Position numbers and translations under genes: made by a program. From contig CM028325.1 in NCBI GenBank assembly GCA_016647705.1, forward strand, positions 31,228,474 through 31,292,473: a DNA stretch of 64,000 nucleotides, read 5' to 3'. The notes under the pieces were generated by a model that was given only the letters and a program-made list of their open reading frames with translations, had not been told where the DNA came from and made no database searches. Source of the DNA: Eucommia ulmoides. Lineage: Eukaryota > Streptophyta > Magnoliopsida > Garryales > Eucommiaceae. This document shows positions 45,663-56,786 of this stretch, piece after piece; positions within the stretch are counted from its first letter, which is position 1, and each line of letters opens with the position of its first letter.

Positions 45663-45908
45663 ATGGCTTTCCATCAGCGAAATAGTAGCAGAAAAGCAAA
45701 CGTGGCGACTACGTCTTCGCCAAAACGACTCTCCGAAGTCCACTTTTCTTTCAATAATCAAATCACACCAACTTCACTTTCCATTTCAAAACTCTCTTCG
45801 ATTTTCTCCCTCATTTTTTTTATTTTTATCATTGAGAAGCCCAATCTCCAATGCTACAGAGATAGGGAGAGAGTTTTGAATCTTCTGAATATGTACATAT
45901 ACACGTAG
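45663..45908 (+). CDS. Hypothetical small membrane-type frame upstream of the transporter gene
   Basis: An 81-residue frame with a basic serine-rich N-terminus (MAFHQRNSSRKANVATTSSP) and one hydrophobic segment (about residues 44-57, FSLIFFIFII). It could be the first exon of a type II membrane protein whose remainder is lost, or chance. A second frame overlaps it. I recognise no family. It lies about 300 bp upstream of the transporter start. Confidence 0.2.
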   Translation: MAFHQRNSSRKANVATTSSPKRLSEVHFSFNNQITPTSLSISKLSSIFSLIFFIFIIEKPNLQCYRDRERVLNLLNMYIYT

Positions 45909-46201
45909 CGAGATTAAAGATAATATATGACTATTATTTAATTCGATCACTTGTTTTATTCATGGAAGCATAGCTGATTCGGATCTTCCGATCCGGTGGT
46001 TCGTCACGATCGTATTCACGAGGATGGTGAGTGGTTGCCCCAGATCGCTCATACCGATCGCGTTTGTGGAGGGGAAGGACGACGACCCTGCGGCCTAGAT
46101 TCGGGCCTTATATTCGATTTTCTATGGGCATTTGGACCTTCCGATTTCTTCCACTCTTCCTCTGTCGATCTAAATTTCTGCTTCCTAGACGCATTCACAC
46201 C
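45909..46201 (+). promoter_or_regulatory. Promoter / 5' UTR of the MFS transporter gene
   Basis: Proximal upstream region, with a TA-rich block (45916-45937) followed by GC-richer DNA leading to the ATG at 46202. The exact transcription start cannot be seen. Confidence 0.4.
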
Positions 46202-46206
46202 ATGAA
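46202..46206 (+). other. Coding exon 1 (5 nt) of the MFS gene
   Basis: ATG AA followed by 'gtaagt' (46207-46212). Codon 2 is completed by the G at 48162. Intron 1 therefore spans 46207-48161, ending 'ttgttacttcag'. Confidence 0.8.
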
Positions 46207-46863
46207 GTAAGTTCGACAATCCCGATTCGTTTTGTTTTGGTTTCAATTATCAATTCTGTTTATTATAATCTTGTTAATTATCGTTCAATAATTTCTTTTA
46301 GATTCTCTGATTGAACGTTCTGTGCTAATCGAAGTAGTTTTAATTGTGATTAAGAGTATTTTAGAGCAGTTATTTGCAGAAATTTGAAGAAAACTGAGTG
46401 TTTGAGCCATTTTGATCCTTTATGTTCTTCATGAAGATGAAAATTGATGTTTGCATTTTACCTTTCTTGTTTCCATAGTCTTTAATGAGGGTTCTAAGCA
46501 ATCAATGTCAGAATAATTTGCTTTGAAAATTCAATGTCATGAATTAGCTTTAAATCCGGGAGTGCTTTTAGCTGGAAATGTGCTAATGGCTTCTTGTTTT
46601 GATAAGGAAATTAGTTGTTCGAAAATCATGCTCAATCCCAATTAATTCAATAGTCAATTTGAAACACCATTCTTCAAAATAACTACCTAGATTGTTAACA
46701 TTTAGGTTGTATTCCGTTTGATGGAATTAGAGCTCCAAAATTAGAATTACAAATGAACGAATAGAACCCAGGGCTTATATCTTAGCGGTTATCTAGTATG
46801 CCTCTCTAGTGGGAGGTCTAGTATTCAAATCCCCCTCCCCCTCCCCAAACATTTGGTACCCCC

Positions 46864-46894
<31 letters not shown>

Positions 46895-49800
46895 AATAAA
46901 TAAATAAATAAAAACAAATGAACAAATGTAAAACAAAATTAAGAGCCTCTAAGGTTTAGTTTTTGAAAATTTGGAAAATGGTTTTTGAAAAATGTGAGAA
47001 GTTGTTTGGTTTAGTTTTAAAAAATTGGAAAAAATATTTTATTAGTAGTGTGTTAAAAATTTGAAAAGTAAAAGTGACGTGATTGCTTGAAATATGATAT
47101 TGAAAATGATGAGGACCGGCCCTAATAAATTAGATGTCCAAAACGAAATTTAAAATGGGCCCTTTAATTTTTAATTTGTTTTTTTTTTAGATACTCACAA
47201 TTCTTTTGTAAAATTAAAATATAAAAAAAATAGAAAAAAAAAGAAGAAGATAATTAATATATTGATTGAACCAAAATTGGTATTTGTTTATTTTATGTTA
47301 CATGTTAATAAAAATATTTTGAAATAAAAAAATATAAGGGTCAATTTCAAGGGGTTCCCACCCAAAGCGACTGCTTTGGGCAAGGGCCAGGCCTCAAAAT
47401 AATAGGTAATAATAATGTTTGTTGGAATATGTAGTAGAGAAAATTTGTTGAGATAAAAAAAAAATTAAATTAAATTTATAAAATAATAAAAATATAATAT
47501 TTGCAATAGGTGATGTGATAAATTGAGTATTGTGAAAATTGATTTGTAAATGGTCCCAACGGTGAGCGCAATTTGAAGTAGCCAAAATCCATAAATGGCT
47601 CTTGAAGAGTGATTTGCCAAGCCGAAAACCAAGTATCTATTCCACCCCAAATAATATTTTGATTAGGCATTCTAATGAAAAAGGAAAGAGAACGCAACGA
47701 GAGAAAGAGAGAGTAAGGTTAAACTTCAGATCCACACCATAAAAGACAAAGATGAAGATCAATTGCCATGAAATTTGAGCACCAAAAATTTTGCAAGTCT
47801 ATAGAGATTAGGTAGATATAGCTTGAGAAAGTGGAGCTCAGCAATTTGGCGAGGGCAATGGCATGGACATTGAAGCTATATTTTCTCCTTTTGATTAGGT
47901 AAAATGGCCATTAACAAAGATAGCAAGCCCGTTGGAGTTGCTCTTAAAAGAGTAATAGTTGTATATTATGTTTTTGGAAACCAAAATTAGTTTTCAGAAA
48001 GTAAACCAAACAGGGCCTAAAGAAGTACATGCATTCATTTCCAATTCCAATTTTAAAACTTGAATTATGTGCTACCAAACACTACCTTAGATAAGAAATA
48101 AAAACTTTAAAAATATGTTGATTGTACTGATCATGTTATTACAACAATCTTGTTACTTCAGGTCGAGAAAAGTATTCGGGATTTCATTGTCTCTAATCAT
48201 CATCAACATGGCGGCTATAATGGAGCGAGCCGACGAAAATCTCCTTCCGTCGGTTTACAAAGAAGTAAGTGAAGCTTTCAAAGCCGGTCCATCTGATCTC
48301 GGCTACCTCACATTCATAAGGAACTTCGTCCGGGGCATTGCTTCCCCGTTTGCTGGAATCTTGGTCATCAACTTCCACCGGCCGACGGTGCTTGCAATGG
48401 GCACCTTCTGCTGGGCCCTATCAACAGCGGCGGTGGGTGGCAGCCAGTATTTCAGGCAGGTGGCTTTTTGGAGGGCGGTGAATGGGGTTGGGTTGGCAAT
48501 AGTAATTCCAGCGCTTCAGTCTTTTATAGCAGATTCATATGCGGATGGAAAAAGAGGGGTTGGATTTGGATTTTTGTATTTTGTTGGGGCTTTGGGTGGG
48601 ATTGGTGGTGGAGTTGTCGCAACGGTGATGGCTGGATATGAGTTCTGGGGTGTTCCTGGGTGGCGGTTTGCATTTGTTATGATGTCCGCTTTGAGCGCTC
48701 TGATTGGGGTTCTTGTGCTCTTGTTTGTTGTTGATCCAAGAAAAAGTGGTGGCGTTGAACATTCTGATGGGTAAGAATTCTTTTTCAAAGTGTTTTTCTT
48801 CTCAGTTTTTTGTTTCTGTTATCAGAAATTCGGTTGAAAACATGGGTGCAGAGCCTAAACAGAGTTTTTGTTCCCGCATTTATGTTTTTGTTCATAAACA
48901 AAATTATGAGAACAAATTTGTGTTTCTGTTCTCCAAAAAAATTGGAGAAGAATACAGAAGTGTAAGAGCACTACTGTTTTATGCTCAGGAATTTGCTCGA
49001 AAACAAGGGGAGCAGAGCACAAATGTATTTTTTGTTCTCATATTTGTGTTTTTGTTCTTAGTTTTGTGTTCATAAATGTTTTGATTTTGGTGGTGTTTGT
49101 TTACGGCGGCGGGCGTTTTTTAATAGAAAAATCAAAAAAATTATTAGCTGCGGGTTTGTTTGATGATTTTTTCACTGATTTCTGTTTCTTTCCCAAAAAA
49201 TGGGAACAGAAACAGAAATATGGGAACGTATATAATTTATTTCTGCTATGCTGCACATGTTTAGAACGAATTTTTGATAACAAAACGAAATTGTTCCCTG
49301 ATATTCAGAGAAACGGAGAAATTTGGGAAGAATTCTATTATGTTCTAAAAGAAATTGTTCTAAATTCTGTGAGCTGAAAAGCAACATTTTTTCCCCAATT
49401 TTTTGTTTTAGTTCCCAAAAGCCTTGGAATAAAAACTCAAATAAGGAGGATTACTTTGTTCCGTTTTCTGGAATTTGTTCTAAAATCTGGGAGCGAAACT
49501 AAATGGATATTTTTGTTCTCTCATTTTCTGTTTATGTTCCCAGTTTTTTGGGAAATGAAATGGAAATCTGGAATAGACCCTAATTAACGGGGCCTTAGAT
49601 GAATTTACGTAATTTTTATTTTTTTTTCAATTGATTGTTGAGTTCATATTTTTCCCTTTGGTTTGTAGGGTGGAATTAGTAGGGAAAGGAAATGGAAGTA
49701 CAGCGGCAGCCGCGGCGGCGGTGTTGGCAGAGTCGTGGACGGCGATGAAAGCTGTGTTGAGAGTACCGACGTTTCGGGTGATTGTTTTGCAGGGTCTCAT

Positions 49801-50547
49801 GGGTTCTCTGCCATGGACAGCCATGGTCTTCTTCACTCTCTGGTTTGAATTAATCGGTGAGTTCACCCTAATTTTACTGTGCTTGTGCGCGCGCGCGCGA
49901 ATGATTGCATGATTTATGACGGTGATTGCTTCGATACTTTTCCGGCAGGTTTCGATCACAACAGTACGGCGACACTCCTCAGCCTCTTCGCCGTCGGGTG
50001 TGCCACCGGGTCCTTCATTGGCGGAACAATCGCTGATCGCGTTTCGCGCGTGTACCCACATTCCGGCCGCATCATCTGTGCTCAGTTCAGCGCCTTCATG
50101 GGGATCCCCTTCTCGTGGTTCCTCCTCACCGTCATCCCACAGTCCGTCACCAGCTATTCCACCTTCGCTACCACGCTCCTCCTCATGGGCCTCACCATCA
50201 GCTGGAACACCGCCGCCGCAAACGCCCCGATGTTCGCCGAGGTGGTCCCCGCCAAGTACCGGACCATGATTTACGCCTTCGATCGTGCTTTCGAGGGTTC
50301 GTTCTCGTCCTTCGCTGCTCCGATCGTCGGAATCATGTCGGAGAAGATTTACGGGTACAATCCGAAATCAGTGGGTTCGACTTTGGGGTCGGCGAACGAG
50401 GCGATGGCTCTGTCGAGGGGGCTATTGTCGATGATGGCGGTTCCCTTCGGATTGTGTTGCCTGTTTTACACGCCGTTGTATTGGACTTTCCGGCGAGATC
50501 GCGAGAATGCAAGAATGGCTTCTTTGAAAGAGGCGGAGATGATGTGA
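46202..50547 (+). CDS. Major facilitator superfamily transporter (4 exons, 466 aa)
   Basis: Exons are 46202-46206, 48162-48770, 49669-49856 and 49949-50547. All junctions are GT-AG and stay in frame (1401 nt including TGA). The protein is a predicted multi-pass membrane carrier of the plant MFS group related to spinster-like transporters; the substrate is unknown. The N-terminus has an IIINMAAIMERADENLLPSV motif, then helices with GTFCWALSTAAVGG and WRAVNGVGLAIVIPALQSF (MFS helices 3-5). A WGVPGWRFAF motif precedes helix 6. An alanine-rich loop separates the halves. The second half has GGTIADRVSR, the usual MFS loop motif, and GLTISWNTAAANAPMFAEVVP. The start was chosen because ATGAA joins AAG|TCG across intron 1 in the family context. 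Length is normal for the superfamily. Confidence 0.9.
46859..46884 (+). repeat. Poly-C tract in intron 1
   Basis: 26 consecutive C followed by an A-tract. Such runs are unusual in plant introns, and length may be affected by sequencing error. Confidence 0.9.
46943..48017. mobile_element. MITE-like element in intron 1
   Basis: The left end GAGCCTCTAAGGTTTAG and the right end, inverted, GGCCCTGTTTGGTTTAC are similar, and the match extends through 'tgaaaa'. TAA flanks both sides (46940-46942 and 48018-48020), as for PIF/Harbinger-type elements. It carries no transposase. A smaller TIR-like segment lies within it at 47111-47397. Confidence 0.55.
47111..47397. mobile_element. Small nested TIR segment
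   Basis: GGACCGGCCCT at the left and, inverted, GGCCTGGCCCT at the right. Next to the right end is the palindrome-like 'aaagcgactgctttgg' (47357-47372). No target duplication was found. Confidence 0.4.
48771..49668 (+). other. Intron 2 with many short inverted repeats
   Basis: Begins gtaaga and ends ttgtag. The interior is rich in 'ttctgttccc' / 'gggaacagaa' pairs and hairpins such as 'ttctccaaaaaaattggagaa' (48927-48947, shown in part), so an old MITE is likely. The open stretches inside it are not coding. Confidence 0.6.
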
Positions 50548-51469
50548 TTACTGATTAGATCTGATTTTGTTCAGTAAATTTCAAGTTTGACATCTGCAAA
50601 TGAATATCCAGTTTTATTAGAATTTCCGGTTTTTTTTTTTTTTTTTTTTCCAACTGAGGAAACAGAAATAGTTCTAATTGGATTAAATATTGAGAAAAAT
50701 TATCACATTATTCTTTAAATCAGTCATTTAGTATTTTTATTTTTAATCATTTAGTTAATACTAGTTAGTTTAATTTTGTAGTTAATATTTGATACGGGAC
50801 GACTCGTAATCAATAGTAGCAAAGTAAGAATGAAGCTAACAAGTAGCGTGCGCGACCTACATCAGTCGATAGAGGCAATTGAATTCTACCAACCACGACT
50901 CTCTAGAAGTTCCCTAAAGCTCTTAATCTCTCCCTTGAACAACTAACATGTTCTCACACTAGGGAGTCTCATGAGGGACAAGCTTTCTGTTTTGAGTTTT
51001 GTTTTGCAGGTCCCGGTGATCCCGCTCCATCACTTATTGAATCTCAATTGATCATTGCCAATATCATATTTTAACTCCATCAATTTGGTATGTCTATGGG
51101 AATGGAATAAAAAGCCTACCACTCAATATATATTGATATCGAAACACTAAACCCTGAAATAATAATAATAACAATGTCAATAACTACAATCGGATTAATG
51201 AAAAATGGATCACCATCCAAATTGCAACATTACAGTCAGGGTTCTGACGAAATTGTCAATCTATTAATCTAGATGCTTCAGGTGAAGAGAGAATTGACCC
51301 AAATGAACCGACAATTAACCTAGGCTAGGAGATACTATGTCAATCTTAAGTGGCCGCTCTTGTGTCGATTGTCTGAATCCCGCACAAGTCTCAACACCCC
51401 TCCCTAGAGTCCACAATTAGACAAAAGTTCCACCCGAGGCTAATAATGGCCTGACGCACCTTGAAAAAG
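50548..51469. other. 3' flank of the MFS gene and intergenic DNA
   Basis: The 3' UTR follows the stop. A T22 run is at 50631-50650. No poly-A site can be fixed and no gene is recognised further on. Confidence 0.5.
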
Positions 51470-51900
51470 TTTGAAAAATTCAAGTGTTATTTGATACATA
51501 AAAAAGGGTTTTGGAAATATTTTTGGTTTTGAAAGTGGACTCTGTACTTGTTGGGTCTGAAAAAAGTTTGGACCAAATTTAAAAAAAAAAAAAAAATTCG
51601 CCACCTAGCATTAAGTTTTAAATTAGACTACTACGTCAACGAAAAATGAAGACAATTTATTTTTCAAATGAGCCAAAAGTTTGACTCCAAAATTGGCTTT
51701 ATAAAAGTATTCAAAAGTTTGGACGTCGATTATTCTTGGGGAAGGTGTTAGACAATTCCAACAACACTCGTTAAACTAAGGTGTCTATATTTACATTCGA
51801 AATAAACTTGGGAAGGTGTTAGACAATTCCAACAACACTCGTTAAACTAAGGTGTCTATATTTACATTCGAAATAAACTTAGTCCAAATATTTTGAAATA
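51470..51900 (+). repeat. Ogre-like retrotransposon scrap with 71-bp tandem duplication
   Basis: 'attcgccacctagcattaag' (51596-51615) and 'ggggaaggtgttagacaatt' (51738-51757) resemble conserved noncoding blocks of plant Ogre/Tat elements. A 71-bp unit starting with gaaggtgttagac is duplicated without visible change (starts 51741 and 51812). Confidence 0.45.
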
Positions 51901-52199
51901 TGTACTTTTATTGAAATATGTACTTTTATCACATATATAACTATATATATGTGTGTGGGCACGTGCACGTGCATGTGTGATTAGAGGACGGTTATTTGTG
52001 TATAGACATACAAGTTGTCTATGTGAATGTTAGAAAAGGAGAATATAGGAGAAAGAAGGAAAAAAGAAAGGTTCATATAGGGGTTTATAAATTTAATTAT
52101 ATTTTTTACTTGTAATTATATAAAAGCTTAATATAACTAAGGGTTTATAAAGGTATGTATAATTATATTTTTCGTTGGGATGTCTAAAGGTACGTTGGT
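51901..52199. other. AT-rich intergenic DNA
   Basis: It contains an 18-bp direct duplication ('gaaatatgtacttttat', 51894-51929) and a short alternating purine/pyrimidine stretch 'gtgtgtgggcacgtgcacgtgcatgtg' (51950-51976, mixed), which might adopt non-B form. Confidence 0.5.
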
Positions 52200-52683
52200 T
52201 ATTTGGTGAGATAGTAAAACATAGAAAAGACAAAGAAAAAAAAAATGACTGACCAAATCAAATTAATAAAAAAATAAAAATAAAAACAAAAACAACAGAA
52301 GAAAAACAACTTAGTTTCTTTATAAAAAAAAATGATAGGCCACTTATCAACTATACATATGTAAGGCATCCGAAGGGAAGTAAGGAGATGAGTGACTTGG
52401 CTATAGTTAAGTAAGTTTGTTGAGAATGTTCTATTCCTTCTTGGCAACTTGAGTGAGTTTGTTAGTTAGAAGAATTAGTTAGAGAATAATATTCTAGCAT
52501 AAATAGCAAGTTAGTAAGGGGGAGAGGGCTATCGAGAATTTGTGGATAGACCAGGCTCTCGAATTCTTGGATTTTTTTTCTGTAATATGTATTTTCTTTC
52601 TTTGATTGGTGAATTCAAGTACATTTCCTCTCAATTTCTCTATTTTTTCATTTTATAAGTTTATGGTTGAGGGTGATCTATCA
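52200..52683 (+). repeat. LTR (5') of the truncated gypsy element; start unresolved
   Basis: It ends ...gatctatca directly before the PBS. The start cannot be fixed without the 3' LTR, which is missing. Confidence 0.5.
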
Positions 52684-52686
52684 AAT

Positions 52687-52699
52687 TGGTAATTAGAGC
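52687..52699 (+). other. Primer binding site of the truncated gypsy
   Basis: TGGTAATTAGAGC, a variant of the initiator tRNA-Met site TGGTATCAGAGC, shortly after the inferred LTR end. Confidence 0.65.
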
Positions 52700-52719
52700 A
52701 GTGACAATTCTGGGAAAAC

Positions 52720-53810
52720 ATGGCTCAAAAGAAGGTTAAAACATTGGAGAAGAAGATGGATCTTGTCCAGGAGGAATAGTGGAAGGAAATTGATTCAGTT
52801 TGAACTAATATTCAGAGAATTCCAGCGATTGAAATGAGGTTTGGTGACTTGGAGAAAATAATGATTCATATGATGGGGAATATGGATCAATTGGTGCGAC
52901 GGGAGGATATGAGTTCTTCATCGAAGGTTGTGGAGAAGTAAAAACAGCCGGAGATTTTGGAGACTCAGACCATAGGTGGAGGAGTAACGATAGAGGCAGT
53001 TGGAAACAGATTGTATAGGAGGTTGGAGTTGCTTATTTTCAATGGAATTGATCTTGATGAGTGGGTTTTTAGAGCTGAATGTTATTTTGCGATGAATCAG
53101 ATGATCGACGGTGGCTTTGAGCATGAAAGGGAAAGACCTAGTGTGGTACCAATATGTGGAATAAAAACTAAGGTTTCATTCCTCGAAGGAGTTCAAGCTA
53201 GCCTTTCTGCACCGGTTTCGATCAAGTATGGAGGGGTCGCTGTGTGAGAAATTTTTGGTCATCCGTCAAGAGACCACCATCAAAGATTACTAGAAACGAT
53301 TTGAGATCTTAGCGCAGCCGTTGAAAGGACTATCGGATGAGGTACAGGAGAACACCTACCTCAATAGGCTCAAGCCATCAATAAGGGCGAAGGTTCAATT
53401 GATGAGACCTAGAAACCTGATGGAGATGATGAAAATAGCTTAGATGATCGAAGATAAGAATCGGGTACTACAGGCCACGCGGGTCGGGTCTGGGTCCAAC
53501 GGGTTAAGGAGCAGGAACTCGGGTTCGGGTTCGAATTTAACTTATATGAGCCCTAGGTTCTAAACGAGACACAACTTCGCAGGAGCGACGACGCGAACTT
53601 CGATTGATTTCGTACCACCATCGATGGCAGCTACAGTACACACAGAACCAGAGAAGAAGAAGATAAGACCGGATGAGATCTTGGTGACACGAAAGTCGTC
53701 CGACTACCGACGGTACATTGATGTAGAGTACTAGAATTGTTGCGAGAAAGGACTGTGCTACCGATGTAAGGAGATATACTCTCCTGGCCATGTGTATGAG
53801 AATCGACAAC
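52720..53810 (+). pseudogene. Gag of the truncated gypsy
   Basis: Starts at ATG 52720 with a charged coiled coil, then RLYRRLELLIFNGIDLDEWV and AECYFAMNQM (52957-53247), the family's capsid start. A frameshift leads to LVIRQETTIKDY and LNRLKPSIRAKVQLMRP (about 53255-53410), then a serine/glycine-rich linker. The zinc-finger region reads CYRCKEIYSPGHVYENRQL; the expected last cysteine is absent. At least four stops are present. Confidence 0.75.
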
Positions 53811-54387
53811 TTCAGGTACTAATTTTGGATGATTCTTTCCCAATCAAAGAAGTAGGAGATGAAGAAATAGAAGTGAAAGATCCTGAGCTTGTAGAAAGGG
53901 CTATTAAACTATATATAGACTCAGTAATGGGTTTCACAGATCCACATACCATGAAGCTACATGTGAAAATTGGGCAACAATCGGTTACTATGTTGGTAGA
54001 TTGCGGGGCATCGCATAATTTTATCTCTAAATATGTAGTGCAACAATTGAATTTACCATTGACAATAACCACGGCGTATAAGATAATCATGGGAACGGCA
54101 AGAACGGTGAGCACCGATGGGATCTGTAAGAGAGTGATGATGTCCCTTCCCGAAGTAGAGGTGGTGGAAGATTTTTTTACCATTAGAAATAGGTAAAGAA
54201 GATGTGATTTTAGGGATGCAATGGTTGTCAAAATTGGGAGTTATGCAAGTAAATTAGAAGGCCTTGTTCATGAAATTTACCTTGGGATGAACCATGGTAA
54301 TACTGAAGGGAGAATCGGGTCTATGCAAAATGTAAATTTTGCTCAAAGCGATTTCTGCGTACCGTATAGCATGAAGGACATGGTTAT
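53792..54387 (+). pseudogene. Aspartic protease of the truncated gypsy
   Basis: The frame 53792-54196 contains MKLHVKIGQQSVTMLVDCG followed by ASHNFIS. In the family the active site is D-S/T-G, so here it reads D-C-G. The following part (54221-54409) is shifted. In an intact element this enzyme would cleave the polyprotein. Confidence 0.75.
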
Positions 54388-55330
54388 TTGCTGGAGCTTG
54401 GGTCACTAGCAGTACGAAACTGGGTTGAACAAATAGCTACAGAGGTTCCTCAAGCTTTCAGCGAGATGTTACAAAAGTACCCAGAGGTGGTGAAGGAGTT
54501 GAGGGGATTACCCTCTCAAAGGGAGCTAGATCACTGCATTGTTTTGAAAGAAGGGATTGAACTAGTGAGCGTTAGACCATACCATTACCTACAAGTACAA
54601 AAAGATAAGATAGAGTGCTTGGTAGGAAAAATGCTTGCAACCGGTATCATACATCCTAGTAATAGTCCATTTTCAAGCCCCGTCATTTTAGTAAAGAAGA
54701 AGATGAAAGCTGGAGATTTTTTGTTGACTATAGGGCTTTGAATTGAGTAACCGTTCCAGATAAATTACCGATACCGGTGATAAATGAGCTCTTGGATAAA
54801 TTACACGGGGCACAATTTTTCTCTAAGTTGGATCTAAAGTCAAGGTACCATCAAATTAGAGTGAGTCCTCATGATGTGCCTAAGACGGCTTTTAGGACAC
54901 ATGAAGGCCACTATGAGTTTCTAAGGATGCCTTTTGGGTTGATGAACGCACCAAGGACCTTTCAAGCATTGATAAATGAGGTGTTTAAGAAGTATATTCG
55001 GAAGTTTGTGTTAGTATTTTTTGACGACATTTTAGTGTATAGTAAATCTATGGAGGAGCATATGGAACATTTGAGGGTGTTTTTGGACAATTTGAAGCTA
55101 CACTCATTAGTGGTCAATCTGAAAAAGTGTGCTTTCAGACAAGAAGAACTTGATTATTTGGGTCACATAGTGTTGGCTAACAGGGTGGCGACTGACCCTC
55201 AGAAGATACAAGTTATGGTGGAGTGGCCAACTCCGATCAACTTGAAAGCCATAAAAGGGTTCTTAGGCCTAATAGGGTATTATCATAAGTTTGTAAAAAA
55301 ACTATGGTCATATGGAGGTACCACTTACCA
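54388..55330 (+). pseudogene. Reverse transcriptase of the truncated gypsy
   Basis: 54388-54741 carries the RT N-terminal region (LDHCIVLKEGIELVSVRPY, then SPFSSPVILVKKK). After two stops and a shift, 54777-55364 carries [38 protein letters not shown] and FFDDILVYSKSMEEH, with the catalytic aspartate pair intact. The connection KAIKGFLGLIGYYHKFV follows. The enzyme core is preserved better than the rest, but the frame is broken. Confidence 0.88.
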
Positions 55331-55880
55331 GCCATCTAAAGAAAGATCGTTTTGGGTGGAATGAGGAGGCACAAAGGGCATTTGAAGCTTTGAAGGTGGC
55401 TATGACAATGGTTCCCGTCTTAGCCTTTCCAAATTTCGATCAACCATTAGTGGTTGGTACCGTTGTTTTGGGGTTTGGCATTGGTGTGGTGTTGATGCAA
55501 AATCAGCAGCCAATAGCGTATTTCAGCCAAGTTCTTATCCAAAGGGCGCAAGCTAAGTCGGTATATGAGCGCGAGTTGATGGCCATTGTCTTAGTGGTTC
55601 AAAAGTAGCAACCTTACCTATTGGGATGCAAATTTATTGTTCGTACTGACCAGATGAGTTTGAGATATTTGCTTAACCAAAGATTGGTGGTTGATGAACA
55701 CCAAAAATGGGTTTCAAAACTATAGGAATACAACTTTAACATAAAGTACCGACCGGGAAGTGAAAACAAAGCGACTGATGCGTTGTTAAGGTGAGAAGAA
55801 AGGTATGAGCTTGCTGTCCTCACAGTCTCATTTTGTACCCAAGGGAAAAAATTGCAAGAATAGGTTGACTCTGACCCCAT
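55312..55880 (+). pseudogene. RNase H of the truncated gypsy
   Basis: PLVVGTVVLGFGIGVVLMQN replaces the expected TDASG box, so the first catalytic Asp is lost. IAYFSQVLIQRAQAKSVYER and FIVRTDQMSLRYLL follow with a TAG between. A recognisable YRPGSENKATDALL tail lies near 55747-55790. Confidence 0.8.
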
Positions 55881-55899
55881 TTATGGACACATAAAGCAT

Positions 55900-56786
55900 T
55901 AGGTGTTACAAAGGTTTGACTCATTTTCTGATTTCATCGTGCATCAAGGAACTCTATTGTACAAAGGACGGTTGGTTATTTCATCGAAGTCTATCTTAAT
56001 CCCGTAATTGTAGGAAGAATATCACGTGGGAAAAGTTGGGGACATTCTACGGTACTAAAGATATTTCAGCGGCTGCCTAAGGATTTTTTGGCGTGGTATG
56101 AGGAAACAAGTGCAGTATTTTGTGGCCGAATGTTCGATTTGTTAACAAAATAAAAATATAGCCCTAACTCCAGCAGGGCTGCTGCAACCACTGCCTATTT
56201 TGGACCAGATTTTTTAGGATTTATCCATGGATTTTGTGGAAGGATTGCCTAAATCCAAGGGGTTTGATTGCCTATTTGTGGTTGTCGATCGTCTCATGAA
56301 ATACGTTTATTTTATCCCTCTAAAACACCCCTTCAATGCCCAAGGTGTTGCTGTAGTGTTCGTGAAAGAAGTGATACGATTACATAGGGTACTACGCTCC
56401 GTTGTTTCATATCGTGATAAGGTGTTTCTTAGCAAGTGTTAGACGAAATTATTCCGTTTACAAGGCACAACATTGAAGCGTAACACCGCATATCACCCAC
56501 AAATGAACGGGCAAACTGAGATGGTAAACCTTGGAATTATGACTATTTGAGGTATTTTTTTGGAGACAAACCCAATTAGTGGGTTAAGTGATTGCCATAC
56601 GCAGAATATTGGTACAATATTTCATTTCATTCGTCCACTCACACCACTCCATTCCGAGCTCTCTATAGCCGTGATCTACCACCATTATTGCGTTTTGAAG
56701 TTGGTTCCACTCCTATGTCCGAGGTTGACACTCAACTTCAAGCTTGGGACCACATCTTGGAAGAACTCAAATACCATTTGAACCAA
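55900..56786 (+). pseudogene. Integrase of the truncated gypsy
   Basis: The N-terminal zinc region is badly worn (VAECSIC near 56120). The core begins [20 protein letters not shown] (56227-56442). The second catalytic-aspartate motif reads SYRDKVF, so SDRD has become YRD. HPQMNGQTEM near 56500-56520 holds the glutamate. The last pieces (FHSSTHTTPFRALYSRDLPP, 56592-56792) end at the junction with the chromovirus LTR, so the C-terminal module is missing. Confidence 0.8.

Larger units (their letters stand above)
52684..56786 (+). mobile_element. Ty3/gypsy element, 3'-truncated
   Basis: PBS, gag, protease, RT, RNase H and integrase remnants occur in gypsy order on +. The element is lost after integrase where it meets chromovirus LTR sequence at the shared string ccaaatata (56783-56791). 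Its motif context (LVKKKMKAGDF, GHYEFLRMPFGLMNAP, RPIAYFSQ-like, YHSSTHTTPF-like) fits a chromovirus-related lineage different from the nested gypsy at 7853. Stops are frequent in every domain. Confidence 0.85.

Noticed and set aside
48704..49377. Open frames of 123 and 103 residues overlapping exon 2 and intron 2 of the transporter
   Set aside because: They read through the GT donor at 48771 into hairpin-rich intron sequence. The spliced MFS reading frame explains the locus.
50115..50558. 147-residue frame in another phase over exon 4
   Set aside because: Shadow of the GC-rich MFS exon; low-complexity Arg/His/Pro composition.
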